Assembly (NCBI GenBank): GCA_000433035.1
Contig: FR890813.1
Coordinates: 1-64,000, forward strand
Source of the DNA: Staphylococcus sp. CAG:324
GTDB lineage: Bacteria; Bacillota_I; Bacilli_A; ML615J-28; CAG-313
Reading direction: 5' to 3'
DNA: 64,000 bases
The position numbers and the translations under genes were made by a program. The notes under the pieces were generated by a model. The model was not told the origin of the DNA and searched no databases. It saw only the letters and a list, made by a program, of their open reading frames with translations. Each line of letters begins with the position of its first letter. The stretch's first letter is position 1. Of the stretch, positions 44,563 to 54,241 are shown one piece after another.

Positions 44563-45850
44563 TTTCTTTTCTTGGAAAAATTGTAAAAGTTGCAACACTT
44601 TCTAGGTTAAAATATTTTCTTTGTTCTTTTACATCATCAATCGTTATCGCTTCTAATACTTCTATTGAATCAAATATTGTTAAATTATCAAAATCTGCTT
44701 CTACCATTGAATTTGCAATATATTCTAAAGAATTAAAACGTCTAATCGCTCTAGATAAATATAATTTTTTAAATCTCTCAAAATCTTTTATTTCAATATC
44801 ATTATGTTTGATTTTATCAATGATTTCCTTTATCTTCTCTATAAAAATTTCTGGATTTTCTGAATCAACATTAATTAATAGATGTCCATATGTCAAATCA
44901 TAATATAATGCATATTCAAAACTATTATTGATAATATTCCTATTCATCATCTCTTCATAATATAATGAAGACTCATCAAAATAAATATCTATTAAAATTT
45001 CCAAAGATGTAAATTTTCTCAAAAAATCTTTAGGTTGATTCTTTTCACTAGGAAACTTTAAACCAACAGAAACTTTAGGTGAAGTTACATTCATATCAAT
45101 AAAGCTATTTTTCTGATTTACCGTTTCATCTTCTAAATGATATTTTCTTTCAATACTAGTAGGCTTGGGAAACTCTTTTTTTGATTGATTCTCCTTAATT
45201 AGTTTTAAAATTTCATCTTTATCAAACTTTCCAACAATAACCAAAACCATATTACTAGGATGATAGAAAGTATTATAACATGTATAAAGCAAATCTTCAT
45301 TAATTTCCTTTATGGATTCAACAGTTCCACCAATTTCATTTCTTATATTATTTTGTTTATATAGTGCTTTTAATATACCATAATATTGAATATTTTGTGG
45401 TTGATCTAAATACATTAATAATTCTTGTTCAATAATTCCTCTTTCTCTTTCAATACCATCTTTATTAAAATATGGTTTTTGAACAAAATTTAACAAAAGT
45501 TCTATATTTTCCTTGACATCTGAAGTTGTCGAAAATAAATAGGCAGTTTGATAATTAGTAGTAAAAGCATTCACATCTGCTCCTAATGAAGCAAAAATAT
45601 TAGAGGCATCCGTACCATCTTCATTTTCAAATAATTTATGTTCCAAAAAATGAGCAATTCCTTCAGGAGTTTTCAAATAATCCTTTTGACCAAGTGGAAT
45701 AAATTCAATATCACGTGAACCATATTTAGTAGAAAAAATAGCATATGTTTTATGAAACTCATTTTTAGGCATCAAGTAGACTTTTAAACCATTATCTAAT
45801 ATTTCAAGATAGTATTTTTCTTGAAGTTTTTTGTTTTCAAATATTTTCAT
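44546..45850 (-). CDS. M16 family zinc peptidase, YmfH-like
   Basis: A 434-residue member of the insulinase-type M16 family with the inverted zinc motif HFLEH (near residue 68) in GIAHFLEHKLFEN, and the downstream Glu in ERGIIEQELLMY. The length and pairing with a motif-less partner match B. subtilis YmfF-YmfH; natural substrates are unknown. It overlaps its partner by 4 bases. Its last codons are part of the terminator hairpin. Confidence 0.88.
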   Translation of the reverse strand: MKIFENKKLQEKYYLEILDNGLKVYLMPKNEFHKTYAIFSTKYGSRDIEFIPLGQKDYLKTPEGIAHFLEHKLFENEDGTDASNIFASLGADVNAFTTNYQTAYLFSTTSDVKENIELLLNFVQKPYFNKDGIERERGIIEQELLMYLDQPQNIQYYGILKALYKQNNIRNEIGGTVESIKEINEDLLYTCYNTFYHPSNMVLVIVGKFDKDEILKLIKENQSKKEFPKPTSIERKYHLEDETVNQKNSFIDMNVTSPKVSVGLKFPSEKNQPKDFLRKFTSLEILIDIYFDESSLYYEEMMNRNIINNSFEYALYYDLTYGHLLINVDSENPEIFIEKIKEIIDKIKHNDIEIKDFERFKKLYLSRAIRRFNSLEYIANSMVEADFDNLTIFDSIEVLEAITIDDVKEQRKYFNLESVATFTIFPRKEKNSQV

Positions 45851-47097
45851 AGTGTCCCCTCTAACATAAATATTGTATCCAGTTTTAAACTTTTAGCTGC
45901 TCTCATAATCTCATCTTTAGTAATTTTTTCAATGCTAGCAGCCTTTTCCTCTGGAGATTTTTCCTTCAAATCCGATACTTCTTTTATTATTGCTGATGCA
46001 CCATATGATGGTTGATCCGCTAATTTATATTGAGCATTAATTAACATCTTTTTTGTTAATTTCATTGTATCATCATCAATTATTCCATTTTGATAATCTT
46101 CAATTATTTTATTGACTATATCTTTAAATTTAGAAAATTGATCAGCACTTATTCCAGCATGAATAACAAAAGTTCCTTTTCGTGAATTATAGTCACTGCT
46201 AATTGAATATGCTAAACTATGTTTCTCTCTAACTTCTTGAAAAAGGGTCGAATGAAAAAATCCCCCCAACATATGATTAAGTAAAAACATACCATTGTAT
46301 AATTCATCATTTTCTCTAATTTCACTACGATACCCCATTAAAACAATGGATTGTTTATTTGCTTGTTTTTCAATAATCTCGTTAACTTTTTCTATTTGTT
46401 TAGTTTCCAAATCCAAAAAATTTAATTCTTCTTTTTGATAAGTGTTAAAACTAATTTTATCAAAAGCAGTTTTAACCGTATTCAAATCAATATCACCAAT
46501 AACGTAAAAAACCTTCTTAGCCATCATCAATTTTTTATATTCTTCTTTTACATTATCCAATTTTACTTTTTTAGCCTCTTCATATGACGAAGCAACGGAA
46601 TATTTACAAGTCTCGTTAGGATACATAATATCAACAAATTTCAATGTTGCATATTGGTTTTTATTATCATAAACTCTTTCAATATCTTCAATTAGCAATG
46701 ATTTTTCTAAAGCAAAATATTCTTCATTAAAATATGGCAAATTAATAGCATCATTCAGTAAATCGACTGCTTCTTGAAATAGATTTTCTTCACAATTTTC
46801 TAAAAATTTATCATTAATAGAACGAATAATAAAATTCATATTATTTACTAATCCGATTCTACTAAAGCCTACATATAAACTCATACCATATAAATCTTCT
46901 AAATGATGACTAAATTTTTGTTCTGATGGATATTTTTGATTATATTTCATTAAAATATTTGAAAGAATTGAATTTTCAACTAATCCTTTTTTATCTAATG
47001 GTCTAAAAAAATATGCCCCAATCGTAAAAGTCTTAAATTTTTTATTTGGTATGTGATAAAGCGTATAACCATTCATTTCTATTTTATTTATTTTCAT
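45847..47097 (-). CDS. M16 family partner protein without zinc motif, YmfF-like
   Basis: A 416-residue M16-fold protein. Where the active partner has HxxEH, this one has ENSILSNILMKY, so it cannot bind catalytic zinc. The C-terminal half retains the substrate-clamping region (HMLGGFFHSTLFQEVREKHSLAYSI). It presumably forms a heterodimer with the next gene's product, as other M16 pairs do. TTGGAGG lies 7 bases before the ATG. It starts a two-gene operon. Confidence 0.87.
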   Translation of the reverse strand: MKINKIEMNGYTLYHIPNKKFKTFTIGAYFFRPLDKKGLVENSILSNILMKYNQKYPSEQKFSHHLEDLYGMSLYVGFSRIGLVNNMNFIIRSINDKFLENCEENLFQEAVDLLNDAINLPYFNEEYFALEKSLLIEDIERVYDNKNQYATLKFVDIMYPNETCKYSVASSYEEAKKVKLDNVKEEYKKLMMAKKVFYVIGDIDLNTVKTAFDKISFNTYQKEELNFLDLETKQIEKVNEIIEKQANKQSIVLMGYRSEIRENDELYNGMFLLNHMLGGFFHSTLFQEVREKHSLAYSISSDYNSRKGTFVIHAGISADQFSKFKDIVNKIIEDYQNGIIDDDTMKLTKKMLINAQYKLADQPSYGASAIIKEVSDLKEKSPEEKAASIEKITKDEIMRAAKSLKLDTIFMLEGTL

Positions 47098-47199
47098 ATC
47101 ATTACCTCCAAAAAGGTCATTTTTATTATAACCAAAAAATTACGTAATAAACGATTTAATCAATTATTCATAAAAAACAAAAGATGTTTGATAAAATAA

Positions 47200-47221
47200 A
47201 CCACTTGGAAAACCAAGTGGT
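47200..47221 (-). terminator. Terminator of the yggS...deoD operon
   Basis: A 9-bp stem ACCACTTGG / CCAAGTGGT with a 4-base loop, 4 bases after the deoD stop codon. The tract after it is T-rich on the minus strand. Confidence 0.8.
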
Positions 47222-47225
47222 CTTT

Positions 47226-47942
47226 CTATTTTGCTAAATTCAAAGCTATTTCAATCATTTGATGAAAAGCCGTTTGTCTTTGTTCAGATGTAGTTTCCTC
47301 ATGAGTAACAAGCGAATCGGATATTGTTAAAATGCAAGCTGCTTCTTTTCCAAGCACCCTAGCATTATGAAATAACGCAAAAGATTCCATTTCAACACAA
47401 ACACATCCTAAATCTTCATACATATGTTTTACGATGGATGGTCCTTCTCGATAAAAGATATCTGAAGAATGAATCCGTTTATATTGAGTTTTAATATTTA
47501 AATCTTTTGCAATCTGCATAATTTCTTCCGATAAATTTTGACTAGATGCTAAAATATCATTGGTTTCTCCATTTTGAGTTTTCGCAAAAGATGATTCACT
47601 ATAAGCATCCTTTACAACTATAACATCAAATAACTTTAAAGAGGGATCATACGCACCTGCAGAACCAATTCTTATTATCTTTTCTACACCATAAAATTTA
47701 AAAAGTTCATATGAATATATTCCAATACTAGGCATTCCCATCCCAGAACCCATTACAGATATTTTATGGCCTTTATAAGTTCCAGTAAAACCATACATAC
47801 CGCGAACTTTATTGAAACATTCAACATCATCTAAATAAGTTTTAGCAATATATTCTGCTCTAAGCGGATCACCAGGCATCAAAACAATTTTTGCTATTTT
47901 TCCTTCTTCACATACTTCTATATGCGGGGTTTTTTTCAACAT
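47226..47942 (-). CDS. deoD: Purine-nucleoside phosphorylase
   Basis: A 238-residue DeoD-type trimeric/hexameric phosphorylase that splits purine (deoxy)nucleosides with phosphate. MPGDPLRAEYIA near residue 22, GSGMGMPSIGIYSYEL near 70, the IRIGSAGAYD block and the VEMESFALFHNA segment (nucleoside-binding Glu) are all present. AGGAGG precedes the ATG. It is the last gene of the long minus-strand operon, 9 bases after deoC. Confidence 0.94.
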   Translation of the reverse strand: MLKKTPHIEVCEEGKIAKIVLMPGDPLRAEYIAKTYLDDVECFNKVRGMYGFTGTYKGHKISVMGSGMGMPSIGIYSYELFKFYGVEKIIRIGSAGAYDPSLKLFDVIVVKDAYSESSFAKTQNGETNDILASSQNLSEEIMQIAKDLNIKTQYKRIHSSDIFYREGPSIVKHMYEDLGCVCVEMESFALFHNARVLGKEAACILTISDSLVTHEETTSEQRQTAFHQMIEIALNLAK

Positions 47943-47951
47943 TTTTCCCTC

Positions 47952-48614
47952 CTAATATTCATTTTTACTAGATGAATTTTCCATGATAGCTACACCACTT
48001 GATGCACCTATTCTAGTTGCTCCATTTTCTACCATTAGTTCGAGGTCATCTAAATTGCGAATGCCACCACTTGCTTTGACTCCCATATCAGGCCCTACTG
48101 TTTCTCTCATCAATCTGATGTCATTGGCAGTTGCCCCACCTGTACCAAAACCTGTTGAGGTTTTAACAAAAGTTGCTTTAGCCTTCTTGGCAGCAAGACA
48201 ACAATTCATTTTTTCTTCATCATTTAAATAGCATGTTTCAATTATAACCTTGGTTGTTTTTCCTGTGCTTGCGGCAACAACCATTTTTATTTCATCTTCA
48301 ATATATGTATAATCATGTTCTTTAGCCTTGCCTATGTTAATAACCATATCAATTTCATCAGCACCATTTTTGATAGCATCAATGGTTTCAAAGGCTTTTA
48401 TTTCCTTCGTATTCGCACCAAGTGGAAAACCAATAACTGTACATACCAATACATCACTTCCTTCTAAACATTCTTTAGCAAGTGATACATGTACTGGATT
48501 TACACAAACACTTTTAAAATTATACTTCTTAGCTTCTTCGCAAAGTTTACGAATTTCATCACTTGTCGCAAAAGCTTTTAATAATGTATGATCAATAAAT
48601 TTATTAATTTGCAT
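47952..48614 (-). CDS. deoC: Deoxyribose-phosphate aldolase
   Basis: A 220-residue class I aldolase that splits 2-deoxyribose-5-phosphate into acetaldehyde and glyceraldehyde-3-phosphate. The Schiff-base Lys is in FVKTSTGFGTGGAT (near residue 150), with the VCVNPVHV and DEIDMVINIG blocks preceding and GVKASGGIRNLDD following. It lies 8 bases after the unrecognised gene and 9 before deoD. Salvage route: nucleoside phosphorylases, then a deoxyribomutase not seen here, then DeoC. Confidence 0.94.
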   Translation of the reverse strand: MQINKFIDHTLLKAFATSDEIRKLCEEAKKYNFKSVCVNPVHVSLAKECLEGSDVLVCTVIGFPLGANTKEIKAFETIDAIKNGADEIDMVINIGKAKEHDYTYIEDEIKMVVAASTGKTTKVIIETCYLNDEEKMNCCLAAKKAKATFVKTSTGFGTGGATANDIRLMRETVGPDMGVKASGGIRNLDDLELMVENGATRIGASSGVAIMENSSSKNEY

Positions 48615-48622
48615 ATCTTCTC

Positions 48623-49480
48623 CTATTTTTCGATTAAATCAGTAATCTTGATGACTTCATAATTATACGTTGATAAAACTGATTTACGCATTTTTTTTAT
48701 AAACTTTTTAGCCTTTAGACTACCATTTTCATTTAAATATCTAATTTTAATACCAATGGAACCATCTTTTATTTCATACATAATTTTTTCTACATATTTA
48801 TAAAATATTTGAATTGGAACAAGGTTTACCAAATTTTCCTCTTCTTCAACATGAACAAAATCCAAATGTGGTGGAAAAGTAGTTGGTAAACCGACATGCC
48901 AATTGACACTAAAATATACATGGTCCTGACTATCTTTTAATATGATATAAGGGGTAGCAACAATATCATCTTTGACAACACTTGGTAGTTCGTCTATCAT
49001 AGATTGATAAGTACATACTTCATTTAATAAATCTTGATCAACTGGATATTTGATTATTTCAGGATGTTCATTTAAATATTTGGCTCTTTCTTTATTCAAA
49101 ATAGCAATTAATTCAAACATATTGAATTCTTTGATATTATCAATTTTATCATGATATATTGCAAATTCAAACATTTTGCATAATTCATCAATTTGTTTTA
49201 GAATTAGTCTAGTAATAAATTGAGGAATATCATCAGGAAATTCACAAAGTAAAAAGGTATTAACATAATTAGGATTTAAACGATATAAACTAGAAACTCG
49301 TGATCGCTTTGTAATGAGATAACGATATGAACAACCAAAATGAGGAATATTAAAAGTAGCAATAAATTCATCATCATTAGAAGTAATGACGGTATTCTCA
49401 AGTTTATCAAAATATTCATCAATAAGTTGACCGAAATTCACTCTTTCTTTACTACGATCTTTGAAAAAATATATTATCAT
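48623..49480 (-). CDS. Unrecognised soluble protein in the ileS-deoC operon
   Basis: I do not recognise this 285-residue protein. It has no signal peptide or transmembrane helix. The N-terminal ~80 residues look beta-rich (FIATFNIPHFGCSYRYLI), the middle is helical and acidic, a region near residue 190 reads NWHVGLPTTFPPHLDF, followed by an acidic VEEEENL, and the C-terminus is basic (KKFIKKMRKS). A strong AAGGAG site lies 8-9 bases before the ATG, and it is 25 bases after ileS and 8 before deoC, so it is certainly expressed with them. No known gene of the division or deo clusters fits. Confidence 0.8.
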   Translation of the reverse strand: MIIYFFKDRSKERVNFGQLIDEYFDKLENTVITSNDDEFIATFNIPHFGCSYRYLITKRSRVSSLYRLNPNYVNTFLLCEFPDDIPQFITRLILKQIDELCKMFEFAIYHDKIDNIKEFNMFELIAILNKERAKYLNEHPEIIKYPVDQDLLNEVCTYQSMIDELPSVVKDDIVATPYIILKDSQDHVYFSVNWHVGLPTTFPPHLDFVHVEEEENLVNLVPIQIFYKYVEKIMYEIKDGSIGIKIRYLNENGSLKAKKFIKKMRKSVLSTYNYEVIKITDLIEK

Positions 49481-49505
49481 ATCACAAGTCTCCTTTTTAT
49501 ATTTT

Positions 49506-52253
49506 TTACTTTTTCATTTTTAAATTATTTACCACTTCAGCACATCTTGGACAAAGTTCATCAGGATTAATTGAAGGAACAATTTGCCAACATCTGCTAC
49601 AAGTATATCCATTTGCTGGCTCAATTTTAATCTTACCAGATGAATAAACTTTGCCTTCAAAATCATTTGGAGCAATTGTAAATTTATAAACAATAAAGAT
49701 TTGTTTTAAATCTACTTTTACAGTCGTTAATAATTTGGCAACTTTATCGGTTGGATAAATCATTACATTAGCATTTAAACTCTTACCTATTACTTTTTCA
49801 CTACGTGCTTCTTCTAATGCTTTTAATACATCATCTCTAACTTTCATTAAATCTTCATATTTAGAAAGGATTTCATCACTACCTTTAAATAAAGTTGGTT
49901 GATACATATCAACTAAATAGATGCTTTCTTCTTTTATTCCTGGCATATACTTATATACTTCTTCTGCAGTATGCGGAATGATAGGAGTGAAAAGAGTTGT
50001 TAAAGCTTTTAAAGTTTCATATAATACCGTTTGAATACTTCTTCTTGAGTTAGCTTCTGCATCATCAATATATAATATATCTTTAGTGAAATCTAAATAA
50101 AAACTAGATAACTCATTTGTCATAAAATTAAGAATGGTTCTAAATACTTCCGAAAATTCATAATTATTATAAGCATTATGAACATTTTTTACAACTTCAT
50201 TTAATTTACACATCATATATTGATCAATTTCAGCCATTTTATCATAAGAAATGCTATCAGATATTGGATTAAAATCAAATAAATTTCCTAATAGAAATCT
50301 AAAAGTATTCCGAATCTTTCGATATGCTTCACTCACTTGCTTTAATAGTTCTTTACTCATCTTAAAATCAGCTTGATATTCAACACTAGCAACCCATAAT
50401 CTAAAAATATCTGCTCCAAACTCATTACATGAAGCGATTGGATCAATCGTATTTCCTAATGATTTACTCATTTTGTGACCTTCGCCATCTAAAGTAAAAC
50501 CATGACTTATAACTGTTTTATACGGAGCTTTTCCTGTTAATGCAACACTTGTAGTAAGACTTGAATTGAACCAACCCCGATATTGATCTGAACCCTCAAG
50601 ATAAACATCTGCTTGTTCTACACCATATTTAAGTTTCAACGCTGCGTGGTGACTAGTACCTGAATCAAACCAAACATCCATAATATCATTTTCTTTAGTA
50701 AATTTACCATTAGGACTACTAGGATGAGTAAAACCCTCAGGTAACAAGTCTTTGGCTTCTCGTTCAAACCAAACGTTTGAACCATATTCTTCAAATAAAT
50801 TTGCTACATGATTAATAACATGTTGATCAATAATTGGTGTTTCATCTTCCGCATAGAAAATAGGAATTGGAACACCCCAAACTCTTTGACGAGAAATGCA
50901 CCAATCGTTTCTATCCTTAATCATGTTAGAAATTCTAACCTCTCCCCAAGTTGGAACCCAATTCACATTTTTAATTGCATTTAAAATATCTTCTTTAAAA
51001 TTATGAATTGAAGCGAACCATTGGGATGTAGCTCGAAAAATAATTGGTTTTTTAGTGCGCCAATCATGTGGATAACTATGAATAATTTCAATTTCTTTTA
51101 GTAGTGCATTTTCTTCATTTAGTCGATTTATAATAACACGATTCGCATCCTCATAGAATAATCCCGCAAACTCACCAGCTTCTTTGGTTAAGTATCCTCT
51201 TCCATCAACTGGACACAAAATATCTAGCCCATATTTTTTTCCGACAATAAAGTCATCTTCACCATGACCAGGAGCTGTATGAACCAAACCCGTACCAGCA
51301 TCAAGAGTAACATGATCACCTAAAATAACAGGAGAAATTCTATCATAAAGTGGATGTTTATATGTTATTTTCTCTAATTCTGCTCCTAACATTCTTTTTA
51401 CAACGGAATAATTAGCAAAACCTAATTTTTCACACACATCATTGATTAATTCAGTAGCCATTACAAAATATCTTCCATCTGCCTCAACTACCGAATATTC
51501 AATTGTAGGAGAAACACAAATTGCTAAATTGGCAGGCATTGTCCAAGGTGTTGTGGTCCAAATTATCAATTCACAATTATTAGATAAAACGTTTTTTCCA
51601 TCTACTACTTTGAATGCTACATATATTGAACTACTTTTCACATCACGATATTCAATTTCAGCCTCAGCTAAAGCAGTTTCAGATGATGGCGACCAATATA
51701 CTGGTTTTAATCCTTTAAAAATCAAATTTTTGGAAGCCATAATACCAAAGCAACGTATTTGTTCTGCTTCATAATGATTATTAAGAGTAATATATGGATG
51801 CTCCCACTCGCCTAAAATTCCCAATCTTTTGAACCCAACTTTTTGAAGTTCAACTTGTTCTAAAGCATACTTTTCACAAAGATTTCTAAATTCAGCAATT
51901 GGCATTTCCTTTCTATTTATCTTTTTATTTTTAGAAAGAGCAGTTTCAATTGGAAGTCCATGTGTATCCCAACCAGGTAAATATGGTGAATAAAAACCAT
52001 TCATCGTTTTATAACGAATTAAAATATCCTTTAAAATCTTATTCATTGCATGACCAACATGAATTTTTCCATTAGCATATGGAGGTCCATCATGCAAATA
52101 AAAAGGTTGCTTCCCTTCATTTTTCTTTAATACTTTTTCATAAATTTTATCTTCTTCCCATTTTTTTTGAATAGGAATCTCATTCACACCTAGATTACCC
52201 CGCATAGGAAAATCTGTTTTCGGCATTAATAATGTATCTTTATACTCTTTCAT
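49506..52253 (-). CDS. ileS: Isoleucyl-tRNA synthetase
   Basis: A 915-residue class Ia synthetase. HIGH-type motif HVGH in PPYANGKIHVGHAM (near residue 64), KMSKS near 600 in GEGHKMSKSLGNT, an intact editing domain (WTTTPWTMPANLAICV, GTGLVHTAPGHGEDDF), and a C-terminal zinc finger CSRCW / CPRC. AGGAGAGG precedes the ATG by 4-5 bases. It lies 8 bases after ylmH. No T-box leader is present because it is internal to the operon. Confidence 0.97.
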   Translation of the reverse strand: MKEYKDTLLMPKTDFPMRGNLGVNEIPIQKKWEEDKIYEKVLKKNEGKQPFYLHDGPPYANGKIHVGHAMNKILKDILIRYKTMNGFYSPYLPGWDTHGLPIETALSKNKKINRKEMPIAEFRNLCEKYALEQVELQKVGFKRLGILGEWEHPYITLNNHYEAEQIRCFGIMASKNLIFKGLKPVYWSPSSETALAEAEIEYRDVKSSSIYVAFKVVDGKNVLSNNCELIIWTTTPWTMPANLAICVSPTIEYSVVEADGRYFVMATELINDVCEKLGFANYSVVKRMLGAELEKITYKHPLYDRISPVILGDHVTLDAGTGLVHTAPGHGEDDFIVGKKYGLDILCPVDGRGYLTKEAGEFAGLFYEDANRVIINRLNEENALLKEIEIIHSYPHDWRTKKPIIFRATSQWFASIHNFKEDILNAIKNVNWVPTWGEVRISNMIKDRNDWCISRQRVWGVPIPIFYAEDETPIIDQHVINHVANLFEEYGSNVWFEREAKDLLPEGFTHPSSPNGKFTKENDIMDVWFDSGTSHHAALKLKYGVEQADVYLEGSDQYRGWFNSSLTTSVALTGKAPYKTVISHGFTLDGEGHKMSKSLGNTIDPIASCNEFGADIFRLWVASVEYQADFKMSKELLKQVSEAYRKIRNTFRFLLGNLFDFNPISDSISYDKMAEIDQYMMCKLNEVVKNVHNAYNNYEFSEVFRTILNFMTNELSSFYLDFTKDILYIDDAEANSRRSIQTVLYETLKALTTLFTPIIPHTAEEVYKYMPGIKEESIYLVDMYQPTLFKGSDEILSKYEDLMKVRDDVLKALEEARSEKVIGKSLNANVMIYPTDKVAKLLTTVKVDLKQIFIVYKFTIAPNDFEGKVYSSGKIKIEPANGYTCSRCWQIVPSINPDELCPRCAEVVNNLKMKK

Positions 52254-52261
52254 AACCTCTC

Positions 52262-52987
52262 CTAGTGTTTTACGCCAATTTTTATAACAAGGCGGTCTTT
52301 TTTAGTTGTCTTGACCTTTTCTAAAATTATAATTCTTCCAAATTTGCGAATACTTATAATTTCACCAATATTACATTTATGTGTAATATCTTCGCATATT
52401 ATATGATGAATAGAAACCATTTTATTTTCTATAATTTCTACTGCTTTATTTCTACTAATATTAAGAGTTTTTGCAATAATTGCATCTAATCTTAAACTAG
52501 CAACATTGATTATTTTAGTTGTATCATCATTTCGGTAAAAATTGCAAATGTTATCTACTTGTTTAAAGTCTATTTTTTGATTATTAATATTTGGTATATT
52601 ATTGATTAGATACTTTTCAATTTCCTCACTAATAAAAAGAAAAATATTATTCTCTACAATATAAATATCACCAAAAGTATTCCGTTCAATTCCTAAACTC
52701 ATAAGACTTCCAAGTACATTTCTATGGCCAATTTCCTTATAATTTTTATTATATGTAGCACCATATATTTTTATTTTATAATCAGCAAAATTAGGTTTTT
52801 CATAATCACATCTTTGAACAATTGCTCTTAGACGTTCTGCACCATCATAGCCACCTTCAAAATAGACTTTAACTCCTTTTTTTTCAAGTTGTTTTATTTG
52901 GCTTATTTCAGCTAAATCTAAAAATTTCGTTAAAACAATTTTTCCATCTAACGCTTCTTGATAATAATCATTTAGTCGATTCAACAT
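52262..52987 (-). CDS. ylmH: YlmH family S4-domain RNA-binding protein
   Basis: A 241-residue protein. The N-terminal 150 residues contain the YlmH-type domain (FLDLAEISQIKQLEKKGVKVYFEGGYDGAERLR), and the C-terminal S4 domain runs from about residue 165 (SLRLDAIIAKTLNISRNKAVEIIENKMV). YlmH proteins rescue stalled large ribosomal subunits and are encoded in the division cluster of many Bacillota. It begins 2 bases after the sepF stop, with only a weak ribosome site, so it is probably translated by coupling. Confidence 0.9.
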   Translation of the reverse strand: MLNRLNDYYQEALDGKIVLTKFLDLAEISQIKQLEKKGVKVYFEGGYDGAERLRAIVQRCDYEKPNFADYKIKIYGATYNKNYKEIGHRNVLGSLMSLGIERNTFGDIYIVENNIFLFISEEIEKYLINNIPNINNQKIDFKQVDNICNFYRNDDTTKIINVASLRLDAIIAKTLNISRNKAVEIIENKMVSIHHIICEDITHKCNIGEIISIRKFGRIIILEKVKTTKKDRLVIKIGVKH

Positions 52988-52989
52988 TT

Positions 52990-53322
52990 TTATTCATCAA
53001 TTCCAAAATCTTTAATATATTTTTTTAAAGTACCATCTTCAAAAGCTTTTCCCGTCGCAAATAATCTAGTTTCATCTCCAAGTCGATATACAGAACCATC
53101 TAAAGCATATACAACTCCTGATAAAAAAGATATCGCATGATTCACCTCACCAATACTTGCAATTTCTTCAAAATTAGCGAGTAACGGTCTATTATTGATA
53201 ACAATATCTGCTAAATCCAATAATTGAGTGTTCATATCTTCATCTTTTTTGAAAGTATAATTTAACAACCGATCGAAAGCTGAACCGATTTTTCTTTCTT
53301 GTTTTTTTCGTTTTCCAAACAT
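52990..53322 (-). CDS. sepF: Cell division protein SepF
   Basis: A 110-residue SepF that links FtsZ to the membrane. The conserved core is ADIVINNRPLLANFEEI and the AISFLSGVVYALDGSVYRLGDETRLF segment (about residues 45-92). The N-terminal region (FGKRKKQERKIG) is short and basic rather than the longer amphipathic helix plus linker of B. subtilis SepF. AGGAGA lies 7 bases before the ATG. Its place between yggS and ylmH is the classical ylm order. Confidence 0.92.
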   Translation of the reverse strand: MFGKRKKQERKIGSAFDRLLNYTFKKDEDMNTQLLDLADIVINNRPLLANFEEIASIGEVNHAISFLSGVVYALDGSVYRLGDETRLFATGKAFEDGTLKKYIKDFGIDE

Positions 53323-53338
53323 ATTCTATCTCCTAATT

Positions 53339-53998
53339 TTATTTTGATAGTAGGGTACCGATTCTAATCATTGTTGCCCCATATTTAACTGCAAGTTTAT
53401 AATCATTACTCATTCCCATTGACAATTCTGTACATGGAGCATAGGGAAGATTTAGCGCTTGTACTTCTAATTGTAATTCTTTCAAAGTTCTAAAACAATT
53501 TTCCAAAACTTCATCATCAAACGTATAGGTTGCAATAGTCATTAATCCTACTACTTTAATTTTTTCATATTTTGCTAAACTTTTAATAAAAGGAATAACT
53601 CTTGTTTCGTTTAGTCCTGTTTTATTAGCATTATTAGATAAATTTACTTGCACAAAACATTTTAATGGTTCTGCTTTTTTTCTAGCTTTATTAATAGCAT
53701 TAGCAAGATCGATTGAATCTAATGAATGAAGAAAATCAATACTATCAATAAAACTAGGCGATAATTTAGGTGGTATCTTAATAACGCCAAAATAATGCCA
53801 AGTTATCCCTAAATCTTTAAAGGCTTCATATTTTGCTAAAAAAGTATCTTTACGATTTTCTCCAATATCTTTAATTCCTGCATCAATGATTTCTTTTGTT
53901 TTATCAATATCAAAATATTTAGTTGCGGCAACAATTCTAACATTAGGATAATCCTTAATAGTATCTTTAATTTTTGCAAGTTGTACCACTGCAGACAT
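53339..53998 (-). CDS. yggS: YggS/YlmE family PLP-binding protein
   Basis: A 219-residue pyridoxal-phosphate homeostasis protein. The Schiff-base Lys lies in VAATKYF near residue 27, followed by IGENRKDTFLAKYE, WHYFGVI, and the C-terminal LSMGMSNDYKLAVKYGATMIRIGT. It opens the division/ileS operon. The N-terminus is shorter than in many homologues. An AAGGTGAG site lies 5 bases before the ATG. Confidence 0.92.
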   Translation of the reverse strand: MSAVVQLAKIKDTIKDYPNVRIVAATKYFDIDKTKEIIDAGIKDIGENRKDTFLAKYEAFKDLGITWHYFGVIKIPPKLSPSFIDSIDFLHSLDSIDLANAINKARKKAEPLKCFVQVNLSNNANKTGLNETRVIPFIKSLAKYEKIKVVGLMTIATYTFDDEVLENCFRTLKELQLEVQALNLPYAPCTELSMGMSNDYKLAVKYGATMIRIGTLLSK

Positions 53999-54026
53999 AT
54001 TCTCACCTTCTTCACATATTTATTGT

Positions 54027-54055
54027 ATTATACCATATTTTTCTTTTTTTTTCAA
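54027..54055 (-). promoter_or_regulatory. Promoter of the yggS-sepF-ylmH-ileS-deoCD operon
   Basis: Minus strand TTGAAA, 17 bases, TATAAT with TGG before the -10, about 29 bases before yggS. It is divergent from the tRNA-Arg promoter. Confidence 0.75.
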
Positions 54056-54109
54056 GTTTTTACTATATCGTTTTTTTAAGTTCAATCTTTTTATTTTTTT
54101 ATAATTTTA

Positions 54110-54118
54110 TGATATAAT
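54110..54118 (+). promoter_or_regulatory. Extended -10 promoter of tRNA-Arg
   Basis: TGATATAAT, ending 8 bases before the tRNA. No recognisable -35 lies at the normal distance. Confidence 0.55.
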
Positions 54119-54126
54119 TATTATAT

Positions 54127-54201
54127 GTCCTTATAGTTTAATGGATAAAATACAAGATTCCGATTCTTGTGATAAAGGTTCGATTCCTTTTAAGGGCGCC
54201 A
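54127..54201 (+). tRNA. tRNA-Arg, anticodon CCG
   Basis: A 75-nt cloverleaf with encoded CCA. Acceptor GTCCTTA/TAAGGGC (one G-U), anticodon stem CAAGA/TCTTG around loop TTCCGAT (anticodon CCG, reads CGG), T stem AAAGG/CCTTT. The D stem is weak (GTTT/AAAT). Discriminator is G. Confidence 0.92.
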
Positions 54202-54211
54202 ATGGAAAATA

Positions 54212-54235
54212 AAGCATTCAAGTAACTGAATGCTT
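54212..54235. terminator. Bidirectional terminator between tRNA-Arg and argS
   Basis: A 9-bp stem AAGCATTCA / TGAATGCTT with a 6-base loop and T runs on both sides, 10 bases after the tRNA and 7 after the end of convergent argS. Confidence 0.85.
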
Positions 54236-54241
54236 ATTTTT

